Positions 13,192-24,716 of a stretch of DNA of 64,000 bases are shown here, one piece after another. The translations under genes were made by a program, and so were the position numbers. Each line of letters starts with the position of its first letter. Positions within the stretch are counted from its first letter, which is position 1. Source of the DNA: Chiua virens (taxonomy: Eukaryota; Basidiomycota; Agaricomycetes; Boletales; Boletaceae). The DNA is taken from assembly GCA_019787685.1 (NCBI GenBank), contig JAHNUO010000017.1, forward strand, positions 1 to 64,000, given 5' to 3'. The notes below the pieces were generated by a model. It saw only the letters and a list, made by a program, of their open reading frames with translations. It was not told the DNA's origin and did not search any database.

Positions 13192-14901
13192 TCAAAGAAG
13201 TGTAATTGTGCCCATACGTGAACCAAGCGCGATCCTCCCCGTCCAATCGGACACCGCACATATCGTGACGTCGTCTTTCAATAAATCCGTTAGTAAACCC
13301 ACAACAAGGACATTTTCATGCATACGTACCTCGGAGATCACACGACGAAATGAAATGGATGACCTTGCCGTCCATCGTCGGTACTTCCGGTGAATATCCG
13401 CTGGAGACCACCCCGCCTGCTTCCGCAACATAAGACATTTCATTGTCCTTCTCCTGCAGCTCCATCGGATCTGTTGTGAATGCCACCACCCTGCGTTCAA
13501 TACTCCCCCTCTGCCTATCCACCCATACTCCACGTAAACCTGCCGATCCCAGCGACCAGCTCTGGAAAAACATCAGTCTGATCATGTTGCCCCATGAAAT
13601 TGTTGGTGGTATATCCGGCATCAGTATAGTACCCATGGCTAGAACCTGAACAAACATGGCCGGCACGGGCACTGTGGTCACGCGGATGTAGTAGTGGAAC
13701 ATGCCTTGATAGACATCGTTGCTGAGCATGAAGATGTCATAGGCATCGCCGGACGGGCAATGCGAGATGCGTACGCGGGACAGAGAAACGGACCGAAATG
13801 AGACCGCACCGAATCGATGCCTCAATACAGGAAGAGGACAGGGAGTTGAACCATCCGTAGGGATGGGGTATGCTTCCACAGAACGAACCCTGAAACACAA
13901 GATGTAGGGGCCGCAAAATTGCGAAGATAAAATGCCGTTCCACTGGGGTACGACGTGAGGTATAGGCATAACGCAAGCGTTACAATACTCACATTTTCAT
14001 CGACGTCATCAGACTGAATGGACATTGTTGAGCGCCTATTGTTATCACCCCAGTACACGACACAGATAGAAGTTGGAGACTCGTATAATATGGCACGACA
14101 GGTATCGGGATCCATGTGCTTGAAGGATTCACTTTCACGCAACGGAAACTCTGCTTCCCAGTGCAGGCGTTTGTCATCGTTCTCATTGACCCCAAACTGA
14201 GCGTCAGAAAGGGAAATGGAATGAATGACAACACTACATAAGGTCAGGCAACGATTGGCAAACATCAAGGCAACACACCTCCGATGGCCCTCATGGGTGT
14301 GCATATCGGCAATATAGAGCTTGGAACGATGCTCAACATGGCCGACAAATGTTTGCAACGTGTAATGTGCCCAGGTAGTGGGGCAGGTCATGCTCCACAA
14401 TGACGTATCCCAAATTATGACAGAGCGACCATCACCATCCACGGAAAGAAGGAAGCGATCCGAGATAAAGGCAAGAACCTGCCACGAGATGCCCCTTGAA
14501 GTCGAGTGTGGGTCTGAGGAAGATCTAGACCAGAGTACGTTTTGCTTTCTGAGCTGCAGGAACGATGCTTCAGTTTCGCAGGCTACAAAGAGTGCGCGCT
14601 CCGCCTGCGTAGTGGGCATTGCCATGAACTCGGCGCGAGAGTAGGGGAGAGCTTGTGTTGCATGTAGACGGGCGTATATCATCAACCAAAGGCCACGATC
14701 TTGGGTGAGGTCGATAAAATGCTTGCATGTCTAACCACTTTGGTCAGTGGAAGTGTCAAGCGAACAAGCAAGAGTGGTCAGTGCCTTTCGCAGCGCAATT
14801 AAATCCCTAATGTCAAGAAAAAAGAGGACCTGATAATACAGCTCCAGTGGAAGAGTAAGAAGATTAGGGTGAGTTGGGTTGCGGGCTTGACTTGGATCCA
14901 T
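13192..14901 (-). CDS. F-box protein, paralog of the gene at 31090-32808
   Basis: Exon 1 (14901-14785) starts MDPSQARNPT and carries an F-box core, LLTLPLELYYQVLFFLDIRD followed by LIALRK. It is followed by a 54 bp intron (14731-14784) that begins with GC rather than GT. Exon 2 starts TCKHFIDLTQDRGLW. A large middle exon ends at VDENV before GTGAGT. The next exon contains CGPYILCFRVRSVEAYPIP, and the last exon ends TGRIALGSRMGTITLL with a stop at 13192. Such proteins usually couple a substrate-recognition region to an SCF ubiquitin ligase. The substrate is unknown. The C-terminal region has beta-propeller-like strands (GRSVIIWD) but no clear WD repeat series. All exons seen are open. Confidence 0.72.
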
Positions 14902-15199
14902 GAATGGGTTGGGTAATAGGACCCACTCATATCGGACGAACGTAGACCTTTACTATTATGTAAAAAGCAAGCACTGCTTCATGCATGATTCAAGGACCAT
15001 GGAGTCGCCCGAGAATTGTACTCACCCCCAATTCATCATCGTTTTTTGTTACTGAACTCCCAATCAGCGATTTGCTAATTTGTCTTCATCCTCGGTTGGA
15101 TCATGACGACCAGGCCCTCTCTTCCCCAGTGTCGTATCGGAAGGATGCATATTGGCTGACTCATCGAACGGAGCTGCATCATGTTAATTTTGAGCTCTA
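14902..15199. other. Intergenic, no gene seen
   Basis: Upstream region of the F-box gene, expected to hold its promoter. No other coding signal seen. Confidence 0.4.
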
Positions 15200-15900
15200 A
15201 CAGAAACCCTGATGTATGCCCAACGACTCACGCTACGGGTTCATAAGTTCAGTGCATTTATCAGACGTTCTCCGCACTTCTTTGAGGTATGTATCATTCA
15301 CTTCATCGTAATCCCGTTGCAAACGCGTCAGAAAGCAAGACTCTCCGTCCGTCGTTTCCAGAGATGCCTTCGGATCCAACTCCACATTCTCCAAGAAATT
15401 TGCCAATGTCCTCGAAGACGACTACAGTCTGCATGTTCGCCTTTAGAGAGGAGTGGGCCGAATGCAATGCGAGGTGAGGTTGTAGCAGTCTGGTGTTGGT
15501 CGGTTCAAGCTGTTGACGAAAACAGGAGCAGTGCAATGACTCGTCTCGTGAAGGAGGGGTTTCAGGAGTTCAAAGGTGTATGTGCACACATCAGGATAGA
15601 AGAGCTGAAGTTGGGCGTGTCGAGAACATCGGACAAGTCTCTCAGCCCATTGCCCTCTATTCACTAAGTTGGCCGAGTTGCTCGTGTCTCCCAGAATCAT
15701 GCTGGCATCTCCATCATCGCACACAACCTCACATAGGACATGAAAGCCCTATAAACCGCCCTTGATCGTTGAAGTTCTGTCCACAACAGTTAATATGTTC
15801 AATTTGGCGTCGAGTTCAGCACCGTCCTAAACGCCTTCAAAGGGTACGACATCCCAACAAAGTGTCTCCACGTTCAACATATGCTCGGGCTAATTAGCGA
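15200..15900 (-). pseudogene. Possible decayed F-box/LRR-like gene
   Basis: On the minus strand a frame with protein-like composition runs through LNVETLCWDVV (about 15870), LDAKLNILTVVDRTSTIKGG and CDDGDASMILGDTSN to ELLKPLLHETSHCT (about 15560). Two in-frame TAG codons interrupt it near 15785-15835, and the frame changes further downstream. The blocks resemble the LRR-like part of agaricomycete F-box proteins, but the likeness is weak. It could be an unrelated chance frame. Confidence 0.28.
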
Positions 15901-16233
15901 TACACGGCGACCTACACGCCATCTCTTTCAAACTCCAGTTTCGGTGATGGCTCGTACGGCACGCTGGATTGCCAGAGATACCGTGACGACGGTTCTTGTC
16001 GGAGTTCCTCCAGGATGGCTGGCGCGGGCTCGTCGTCCGGTTCATTTCCAAATCGCTCTCGAGACAATGGTTTTAATCAGGGCTTAGTCGTGCGTCAATC
16101 ATCGTAATTTACATACATATTGGACTACCTCGCGTCTTTCTCTTACACGGACTTTTGTATACAGCTAGTTCCGTACGTCTGAAACATGACGTTGTACATC
16201 GTTTTTTCGCAAGTTCTGCTATGCAGTTGACCT

Positions 16234-16611
16234 CTACAAACGATTCCAGGCGCGGGGACCGCAGGGCTGCGACACCGATGAACGCCCTCGCAGGTCGTTG
16301 CTCCCGATTGTCGACGTACTAGAACGCAAATAGCAATGGACACGTCGGTCATCGATCAGGATGACATACGACTGTACCTCGAGATATATCTCATTATTGA
16401 AAGCGCGAATGTAACGATAAGGGTAAAGAGGGGAAACGCACGGCTTCTTGTTGGATGGGGTCGACGACGTTGTGGTCATTGTCACATCCGACACCTCCAG
16501 AGACGTATACTGTGATGACTTGCATGGGCTCTGAAGATCGGACGGACGGACGCTGGAGCACGGATAGAAGAAGGGGGCGTCTGGGATGTTGTTGACGGTC
16601 ACCTTCGGCAT
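16234..16611 (-). CDS. Small hypothetical protein
   Basis: Uninterrupted 125-codon frame starting MPKVTVNNIPDAPFFYPCSS. It is rich in Ser and Pro in the first half, with no recognised domain, signal peptide or membrane segment. A TTTATAATTTC element lies roughly 70 bases upstream on the minus strand. No homology recognised; it may be a real small gene or an accidental frame in a gene-poor stretch. Confidence 0.3.
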   Translation of the reverse strand: MPKVTVNNIPDAPFFYPCSSVRPSDLQSPCKSSQYTSLEVSDVTMTTTSSTPSNKKPCVSPLYPYRYIRAFNNEIYLEVQSYVILIDDRRVHCYLRSSTSTIGSNDLRGRSSVSQPCGPRAWNRL

Positions 16612-18004
16612 AGCGACCGCTTCATTTGAAATGTTTCTGGATATCGTTCAGTTTTGCGGGATATCGAACAGGGTTCGAAATTATAAACTATCCGATATAT
16701 GGAATCAGAGTGAATTCCGCTTCAAAATTCACTGAGAGCCAGGTCAGGTAAGCCGATGGACGTTTAGCATGATCCAGCGTGATTGCACCCCGTTCGGTCA
16801 TCCGTGCATGTAAGGGGACGAGAAGAAGACACTTGCCACTTGGCGCCGAGCAAGTTTCTGTTCATCCACGAAGACCCAACACTACCCGGGTGTAACAATG
16901 CATTGTAGTGGACTACATATGTGACTCCTACTAAAAATATCCTTGTTACTATATCGTTGTCTCAACAAGCTACGAGACCAGACTTGGAAGTAGAAATTAT
17001 AGCCCATTCAAGTTGCAGAACGTTGTGTCGCTACCAAAATCATCGACGTTTGGAGTTTGAATTTGTTGGAGATCGAGCATCGAGCATTAGTATAAACACG
17101 AGCAAACCAAGCTCGGCCTCACTGTGTCAAGACAACGACTGAGTCGTCCGGAGACAATAGCAGTAGGGTATATAAAATGTCGACCTGTATCAGGGGACTC
17201 GGATCCTAATTCATAGTCGTCGTCCCCGGCCCTCACAAGGGTTCACTTCGTCTGATCCGAGTCAGTCGCCACCTCGCGTACTCCTGCTGCGAAAGAATTG
17301 AATCTCGAGTGTAGGAATTTCGGGTAAAAGTTGTCACCCCCCACTCTGCGCCATTCCTGTCGCTCCGACGTATCGTCCTCTGAGATGCAGGGCATTCGTC
17401 GCCGGATTTCCGATAGTGTCAAGCACATTGTCATCGAGATGTCCCAACAGACAGATGTTCCAGTTACACGGTTGAAAATATGCTCATTTCACTGGCACTG
17501 GAGTCGCAGAGTCGACTCAACGCTGAGTCAAATATGCTTTGTACAAGCAGACTAGCGAAGTGTCCTTCGTCCAATTGAATGTGAAAGGAAATGTACCTTG
17601 CACACACTGGATGTCATGGTAAGTTGTGTCGCTTTTTGATTGCTTCCTCTCAAGCTGCTTCAGTTTCCAAAGGGTTTACTTGAAAGAAGCTCTGATATAA
17701 CGCTTCCGGAGATTGGCAAGTTGCCCTACACAAAGTGTGCAATGTCAAGGTGTCGAGGTCGACCCTTTGTTGCCCACTGAAGCATGCAGGTTTCACCCGC
17801 AAATGTGTACGTGATGCTATCCTACAGTCACCGATATAAGATTTCTGTTATCTCCCATCAAGCCGCCGTCGCCAATGCACCTACCCAGCCCAACTTGTGA
17901 ATTGGTGTGATCAAGGATCTGGTACTCAGGCTTCCTGATCTGACTGATAGCACGAATACACTGCCGAACTCGGATCAGACCCGACCCCCTAATGAAAGTC
18001 AGTC
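16612..18004. other. Intergenic, no gene seen
   Basis: About 1.4 kb with only short frames (for example 17243-17434 minus) lacking motifs. The last ~100 bases resemble the downstream flanks of the other oxidoreductase copies. Confidence 0.4.
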
Positions 18005-20459
18005 CTAGTCTACTTCATCATTCTCGACTTCGCGACAAACCTTGTAAGTCGTGAAGACTACACCGAGATCGACCGTGAGTACAGAGAAAGAAGATGGTAT
18101 TTTGAATACATACAGTTGTCCGGGTCATATTTTTGTTTGATCTGCAGCAATTGGTCGTATTTGTAACCAAAGAAGGCTGGGGCCGAGAAAAGGTAAGAAA
18201 AAAATCGACTAGGTCGACTCGCATGAGCAAGCAACCTCCGTACCTTCTTTCCAGTGTGTTTCCCATGCACTTCCTTCGTTTTGGTAGCTGCCCGTCAATC
18301 CAAGCGCCGTCAACGGGCCAACCGCATTATGCACGGCTTGTGTCAACGAACGATAAGTGCTCTGATTCGTCCCAACGGTCCAGGCTCTTTACAACACACG
18401 ATCAGACCTAGTACCAACATAGGCAACACAGTGAAAGAAGCCTACCCTGCATACGCCACGTGCCATGCAGCATCATAGAAACCTGGGTTAGCGCCAGTGT
18501 CATTCACTTGGTGTTTCGTGGCAGTGGGCATTTCGCCAAAGAGAGCCGCACTGATTTGGGGGTTGAAAACGCCATTTGGGTCGTCCTCCATGGGGGCGGT
18601 GACGATCTGTATCCCTTCCCAAACGGCCTCAGCAACGCTCTGGATGGTTTCAGGGCTCTCTAACATCGAATGAGGCACAAAACGAGACGCCAGCACCACT
18701 GAGCCGCCGTAGAAATCGATCGAATTCATATTGGGGCCGACGTCTTCCAATATGGCAGCACTGATGGATGAATACATGGATTCTTGTGTGAAGTTTGACA
18801 GGATGGTATAGTTGGACGACAGGGCGCGTATTTCATCGAAAAGCGGATAGAGCATTGATACAGACGCCTGTTCCGCGGGCCAGAGAAAGCCCTGTAGAGC
18901 GTCAACTGAGCATCGTGTCGCTCATGTCATTCGTGCACTAACCAAGCTGTATATTTCCGCAATGAACGCAGTGAAGGAAGTGACACCCGAATTCATAATT
19001 TGATTTTGATACTTTCCTAGCAGTGCTATAAAGTTGGTTCCAAGTGTTTGAAGGTCCTGCGTGGCGTTTGGCTCTATAGTGAGTGACGAAATACTTATTG
19101 CTGTTGGAGGTAGCGCCGCAACAGTAATTGATACTAGAAGAATCATTTTTCGTTCCCTGATTTTCGATTTCAAACTGGAGAAACGCACCAATGATACCCC
19201 AGCTTCCGGCCCCTCCACCACGTACTGCCCAGAAGAGGTCAGAATCTTGGACCGCATTTATCGTTCTGATTACGCCATCTGCGGTCACAATCTGACAATT
19301 CAAGTCAAAGAGGTGAAAATAATAATGGCAATTGATGGGACTTACTTGAACCTCGAGCAGGTTGTCAACCTGAAACCATCATAATCAGTGTCATTAGTTA
19401 CCCCCGTAGGAATGGATATCTCACCGCTAATCCGTAGGCGGGACTCAATCTAGTTCGATTGGGAATGATGAGAAATAATAAACATTGAAAAGATTAGCAC
19501 TCACATACTGTGCCCTCCTCCCTGAATGAATCCGCCCGCTATTACAAAGTTGAGTATACAACGTCACAAAATTGGAGGTAAACCACTGACCAGCACCAAC
19601 CGTCAGACAACCTCCCAATACAGCGGAAACATTATATTCTTCCAAAACCGTATAGACTAGTGAGGTCCCAGTAGTGTTCAACGATTCAAGTTACCGAGCA
19701 TGTATACTCACTTTCTTCCAGTTGCGCTCCACCGCCGATCGTAACCGCAGGCACTGGTGCAGCCAACAATCCTTGCGGGACGAAGCTTGCGACATACACG
19801 ACATTCTTGAGATAATGGGTGAAAACTTGCAGGGTATCAGGGCCAGAAGAACGACCCAGGTAGTCATGGCCTGGGAACAGTATATAAACAAACATGCCAA
19901 GCACAAGGGGCGGACGATGCCAAACCTGTGTTCTTGATCGTCAATTTAACATTGTTGGCTGTAGCCCATTTGACGACGTTGCTGGCATCCTCGGCGCTCA
20001 ATATGGCAATGCTATAAGACGGGGTAGTCCCTTGATAGCACGTTGCACCAGAAACCGGCTGCGGGTTAAAGTAGTTCAATGCACAGCCGTTGTCGTAGCC
20101 ACAGCTCTCCCAGTTTGTCCAGAGAAGCGCAGACGGTATGTCTTTACGCTAATCAAAGGATTACGAGACTCGTTTGACTAGACAGGCGGAACAGGACGTA
20201 CCGCGGTGTCGTTTGTGTAGTTGGCCAGAATTATCTGACACTGAACTGGATCGTAGAGCGGGTCGTCGACATAACATACCGCAGCCCACGGCCGCAATAC
20301 CTGGAGGCGACCACCGAGCGTGTCGTTCAGCGTTGCCCAGATTGCATCATAGGTCCGGGGCGTATATGGAGTCTCAAAAGTTTTTGTGAAAACGCCGCCT
20401 GTTAGAAACAGGGTTAAGAGGAATGGTAGGAAGGAGGATATGGCCCATGACTCGGACAT
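18005..20459 (-). CDS. Secreted FAD-linked oxidoreductase, copy 4 (berberine-bridge-like)
   Basis: Fourth intact copy. The start at 20459 gives [20 protein letters not shown], a signal peptide. A longer in-frame extension to 20555 is less likely because it would precede the signal peptide. The mature start region is shorter than in the sisters ([14 protein letters not shown]). Further blocks: [138 protein letters not shown] and [15 protein letters not shown]. The last exon reads [17 protein letters not shown] with a stop at 18005. The conserved His before DY(L/Q)GRS is present. Secreted flavin oxidase of unknown substrate. Confidence 0.85.
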
Positions 20460-21254
20460 GTCAGACTCGAATCCCCTGTATCCAGGCGCAAATTGAGCGG
20501 TGGATTTGAAGGCTCTGTGGCTGTTCAAACGTTCAAGGGCGAAGAACGGGCCCATCGGATATATATTAATACCGTTTGTCCAGAAATAACTGGTGACCAG
20601 TTGCTAGTTCCATGTAAGGATACTGAGTTTGGAGATTCCGAAGTCACGGACTCGCAGGAGTGTTCGTCCGACCAAAGTCGTTTAGCCAGTCGTGTGGTGA
20701 AGTCCCGACTCGCGGTCTGTTCTTGCATATAGATGTGACTGGCTGACAATTAATATAAATGGGATGTGAATTTCGACGGGTATAAGGTTGGAAGTACTTT
20801 GGCTGTCCGAGTCTAAACGATCTCGGGTCGAAGCTATGCACTCTACTCCAATGGGTTCACACCATCGGACTAAGTACTTGAAAAACACTGGTACGAAAAT
20901 AGTGCTGATTATGCTGCCTATAGTATTTAATATTTAATATGCAGTTCGACTTGCTATCATACTGTGCAATGTACCAAGCGATTGAAGCGATTTATGTATG
21001 GGTACCGAAAAAAGTCCAGTAATGTTGAATTAGCCATTATGCCAGAGTTGAAGTCCAAACGTTCAAGATGAATCATGCGAGTCGGACGAACCGCTGAAGA
21101 GCCACCCAAAAGAGCCGCTCTTCATGGAGGATCCGATCAATCGTCCAGACCGACTTGCATTCGACGCGTCCGAGTCCGTGCCGTCGGGAACGCCCGTCCT
21201 CAGATTCCGGGACCAGCCATCATAAGCAACAGAGCCACTGAAAGTGATAGGTGA
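20460..21254. other. Intergenic, no gene seen
   Basis: Upstream of oxidoreductase copy 4. AT-rich near 20920-20940 (repeated TATTTAATATTTAA). No coding signal. Confidence 0.45.
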
Positions 21255-24200
21255 TCAGAGGATGAGCCACAATCTCCAACGTAATCCTGACCTCACACCA
21301 GACCTGTTTCTCGCAGCCTGCAACGGAAGTATGCGTGCATCCAAGCCACAGGGGTTGGTTACAGTCGTAGTCGGTCGCCTGACGGGCTGAGGCGTGTTCT
21401 CATGTTCTTCGTCATCATCATCAAGAGAAGCAAATCTGCCGAATGACTTCTTTTGATCGCGTGAGATGACAGTCTCCTTGATACGTGCGCCCGAGTCGAT
21501 CCTCCGATCTCTCACCTTGTCCCCCTTGATCTTTAACCTGGCTTCCGGTTCGCTGTCCGAACCAGTCAACTTTGGTGTCCCCCTGACGCTCTCCCGCCCA
21601 TCAACTGGCATTTTCTTCTTGGCAGTTCGCGTGGACCGCTTCCCCGACAAACTGTCTATAGACATCGCATCCGAATCCCTGTCGTCCCGGCGAGCCTGCT
21701 TTACCATCTTTGGCCGTGACGTGCGCGCGCCACCTGCTTCTGACGCCTCTGACGCCTCCTCCACTCGCATCTTGTCCTCTGCATGTGCCTTTGCTTCCTT
21801 CGCCTTTTGCGCCCGCTCCAATGCCTTCCCCCGTCGACTCTCCCTTGCCCTGGCGCGTTGTGCAGCTTGATCCTTCTTAATCATATCGTTCTCGACTCTT
21901 TCTTCCTCTTCAAGTTCTTTTCGTCGGATTCGGGCTCGTTCCATCACGATCCGATCTGCGACGCCCATCTCATCGTCATCAATATCGCCATCCCTTCGTT
22001 TGTTCTCGGAAGTGTCTGGGAACATGGCGACGCCATATTGTGCACTTTCACGTAACGTCACCGCTGCGTCCTCGATGTCGAGGCAAAGGTCTTGCGCGAT
22101 GAGTCGAACAGCTGCCTCGGGTACGAGAATGCGCTGAATGAATTCAGCTGGCGTGAGCGGAGAGATGAGGGATGGGTCTAAGTTCGACGGCGGAAAAAGA
22201 TCAAAAAGAGTTTGGTGGATGATAACCGAGCCCTGCTCGCCATAGCTGGAAAATTCATTAGCTTCCCGAAAAAATTGGGAGTGGCTCACTATCCCGGTTG
22301 TGTCTTTTCGAAGCTTGCAAATTGGCCCTTGACACCGACTACAGCACGAATGCCTTTCTTCTTCACTTCTTTCTTCACTTCTCTCCAGAAAATGCTCTTC
22401 CTCTTGGGTCCTTTGGGTTGTTCGTCGATGTCAAGGTTCTCGACATCGCTGATATCGTCCTTGTCCAAAATGATGGATTCCAAGGCTTTCTTCATCTTCT
22501 TGACCCGTAGTGGGACCTTGGTGAAGTCAATCGTCTTTGGCCAGCCTTTCTTGGTCGCAATGGGTAGCTGGTGTGACTCGAAGCGATGGCGTTGACAGAC
22601 AGATATGTAAACCGTCAAAGGTGCTCTCAAACCACCCCGATTTCTCGGACGTGGGTCTGAAACCGACTTTTTGCGTGCCGTTACGAGCAAATGTTGGAGT
22701 AAGGGAGTAGGATGGGAAGGTAATTCCTCGTCACAATAAGGGCAGATCGTTGAGGGGTCTCGAGCGTAACCTATGTCAACTTTAGGGGAGGATAAGCACA
22801 AAAAATGTAGATCGCCGTGAATATGGGCGACTTACTTGAATCATCTTCCATAGGCTCATGCAGGTGGTCAATTAAGTCCAGCACTCTGATTCGGAATGGA
22901 CATCATTGGATGAAACTAGAAGATGAAGGGGGGGAAAGCGCACCCAGAACGCGAATCCTTGCGCTTTTTGGCACTATGACCTCGTTCTGAATTGCTATCT
23001 TCGGATGAGAGACGTTTCATGGATCCAGGGTCGCGAGCGTTGGGCGACTTTGACCGCTTATCGATGTCCGCCAGGTCTTGAGAACTCATGGGGAACGGTC
23101 TTGGTCCACGGCGCTTCTCCGGGGGCCTCGTTGAATGGGTGTTGTCCTCGTCAGAGCTTTCTGCACGGGTCTTGTTCTTATTGTTTGAAGTGGAAAGAGG
23201 CGACAGATTGAGGAAGGTATTTCCACGCGAAACAGGTTTTGGTCTCAGTGGAGAAGGGAGAGGGATCCGTTTCGGAGTCTGCACAATGGTCTTGCTGTGG
23301 GGTATGGCAGGTTTCTTGGTCTTACGAGCGGAAGCATCACTGCTCCGTGAACCGTCAGAGATATTCTCCTTTGACTGTGACGGCACGGGGAATTCTCGAG
23401 GTTCCCGACGTGGTGATGAAGGATAGAATGGTTTCTTAGCAATTCGTTTGTTGTCCAGATCTGCAGGTGATTCAGGTGACTTGGTGCGTAGGGGCAAATC
23501 TCGTTTTGACGGTGCAGGACGCGGCGTGGATTCTGGGCTGCTGCAACGCCTACGAGTAATGACGACACGGGGGCGGGGGCGAGGTTTGGCAGGTGGGGCA
23601 CGCTTGGGTGTCGGAGAAGATGGTTTTGGAATGGAGGGATGATTGGCGTTAGAGGCACGACCGGCGGTGGGACTCCGACTCCTGTGACGCGTCATGGACG
23701 TCTCGCGGGGCTTCGGTAGTGAAGGTGACGGAAGGCCATCAAGAATCTCAATATCATCGAATATAGGCTTGAACAAATCCTGAGAGTCCATCAGAGAGGA
23801 GGGTGGTGGTAGTAGTTCTGGTACATTATCACCACCAGAGGCCTTCTTCTTGTTCTTCGTGAACCGCAGCCCCTTGAGCACGTCCAACGATGATGGCTTG
23901 TAATGCGGATGTGCGGCGAGAACACGACCGTTGACGTGTACTGTTTCCTCTTCTTCTGAAGAAATATCCTGTTTCCGATTCTTTGGGACGCGTTTCAAGG
24001 TGGAGGTCGCGTGCCCACTCGTAGAGTTCTGAGAGGAAAGCAAAATCTCGTCATCGCTCTCGTCTTCCGCCATCGGAGGAGGCGCGCTCCGCGGCTTGGG
24101 GGGTGGTTTTACCCCGGCCTTGGATTTGCTTTTGGATAGGTTTGTGTGGGCGACCTTCGGTGGGTTGAGGCTTGAGCCGATGACCTCAAAACTACGGCCT

Positions 24201-24301
24201 TCGCCAGACTTGACGGCAAGTGGACGTTGAGACATGCGATGAGCGGGGTCAGAGAAGATGGTTGAGTGAGCGCTCTTGGACTGGTCCAACATCTGCTCCA
24301 T
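21255..24301 (-). CDS. RTC4-domain protein
   Basis: Large nuclear-type protein. It begins with a long disordered, Ser/Pro/Lys-rich region (start MEQMLDQSKSAHST at 24301; an upstream in-frame Met at 24463 is possible). Two introns frame a short exon LDLIDHLHEPMEDDS. Then comes the RTC4-like domain: STICPYCDEELPSHPTPLLQ, PLTVYISVCQRHRFE, FWREVKKEVKKKGIRAVVGV, an intron joined at QPG-YYGEQGSVII, and LTPAEFIQRILVPEAAVRLI. After the domain there is a charged coiled-coil-like stretch (RIRRKELEEEERVEND) and a disordered tail to 21255. The family is named for yeast Rtc4, tied genetically to telomere capping; its biochemical role is unknown. Divergent from the MFS gene with about 415 bp between starts. 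Confidence 0.78.
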
Positions 24302-24716
24302 GGTCACGGGAACAAGCACAGCAAGGGACGACACGTTCGGAGCATCGAAATTGGCGCGGCGTTGTTGTGCTTTGTTTGATTTCAAGGGTGTAGCCACACA
24401 GGGGTAAACACAGTGCCGGCTGTAATAGTCGGCCCGCTCGGATATGCAAAGTATTATTGACAAGGTCGGATTGACTCGATGCCACCCGGATTTAACAGCC
24501 TTGGATCTTTGCGATGGGGACGGCTTCCATTGTCGATCCCGGATACGTGCTGTATTTCGAAGATGTGATCGGAATTCTGGGTTTGGCGCACGGCGACGAG
24601 GAGGGAAGATTTAAAGGAATACCGGCTCAACATTGAACATGCCCTGTGAACGTCCTCGCTCGGCCCCCGCTCTCAAAAATAAGCGCCTTTTTCCCCTCAT
24701 CGAGTCGTCCTAGACG
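24302..24716. promoter_or_regulatory. Divergent promoter region, RTC4-domain gene / MFS gene
   Basis: The 415 bp between the two divergent start codons must hold both promoters. No individual element stands out. Confidence 0.4.

Noticed and set aside
23005..23658. Several plus and minus frames inside 23.0-23.7 kb
   Set aside because: They overlap the long disordered exon of the RTC4-domain gene in other frames; Ser/Pro/Arg-rich GC-rich DNA leaves such frames open.
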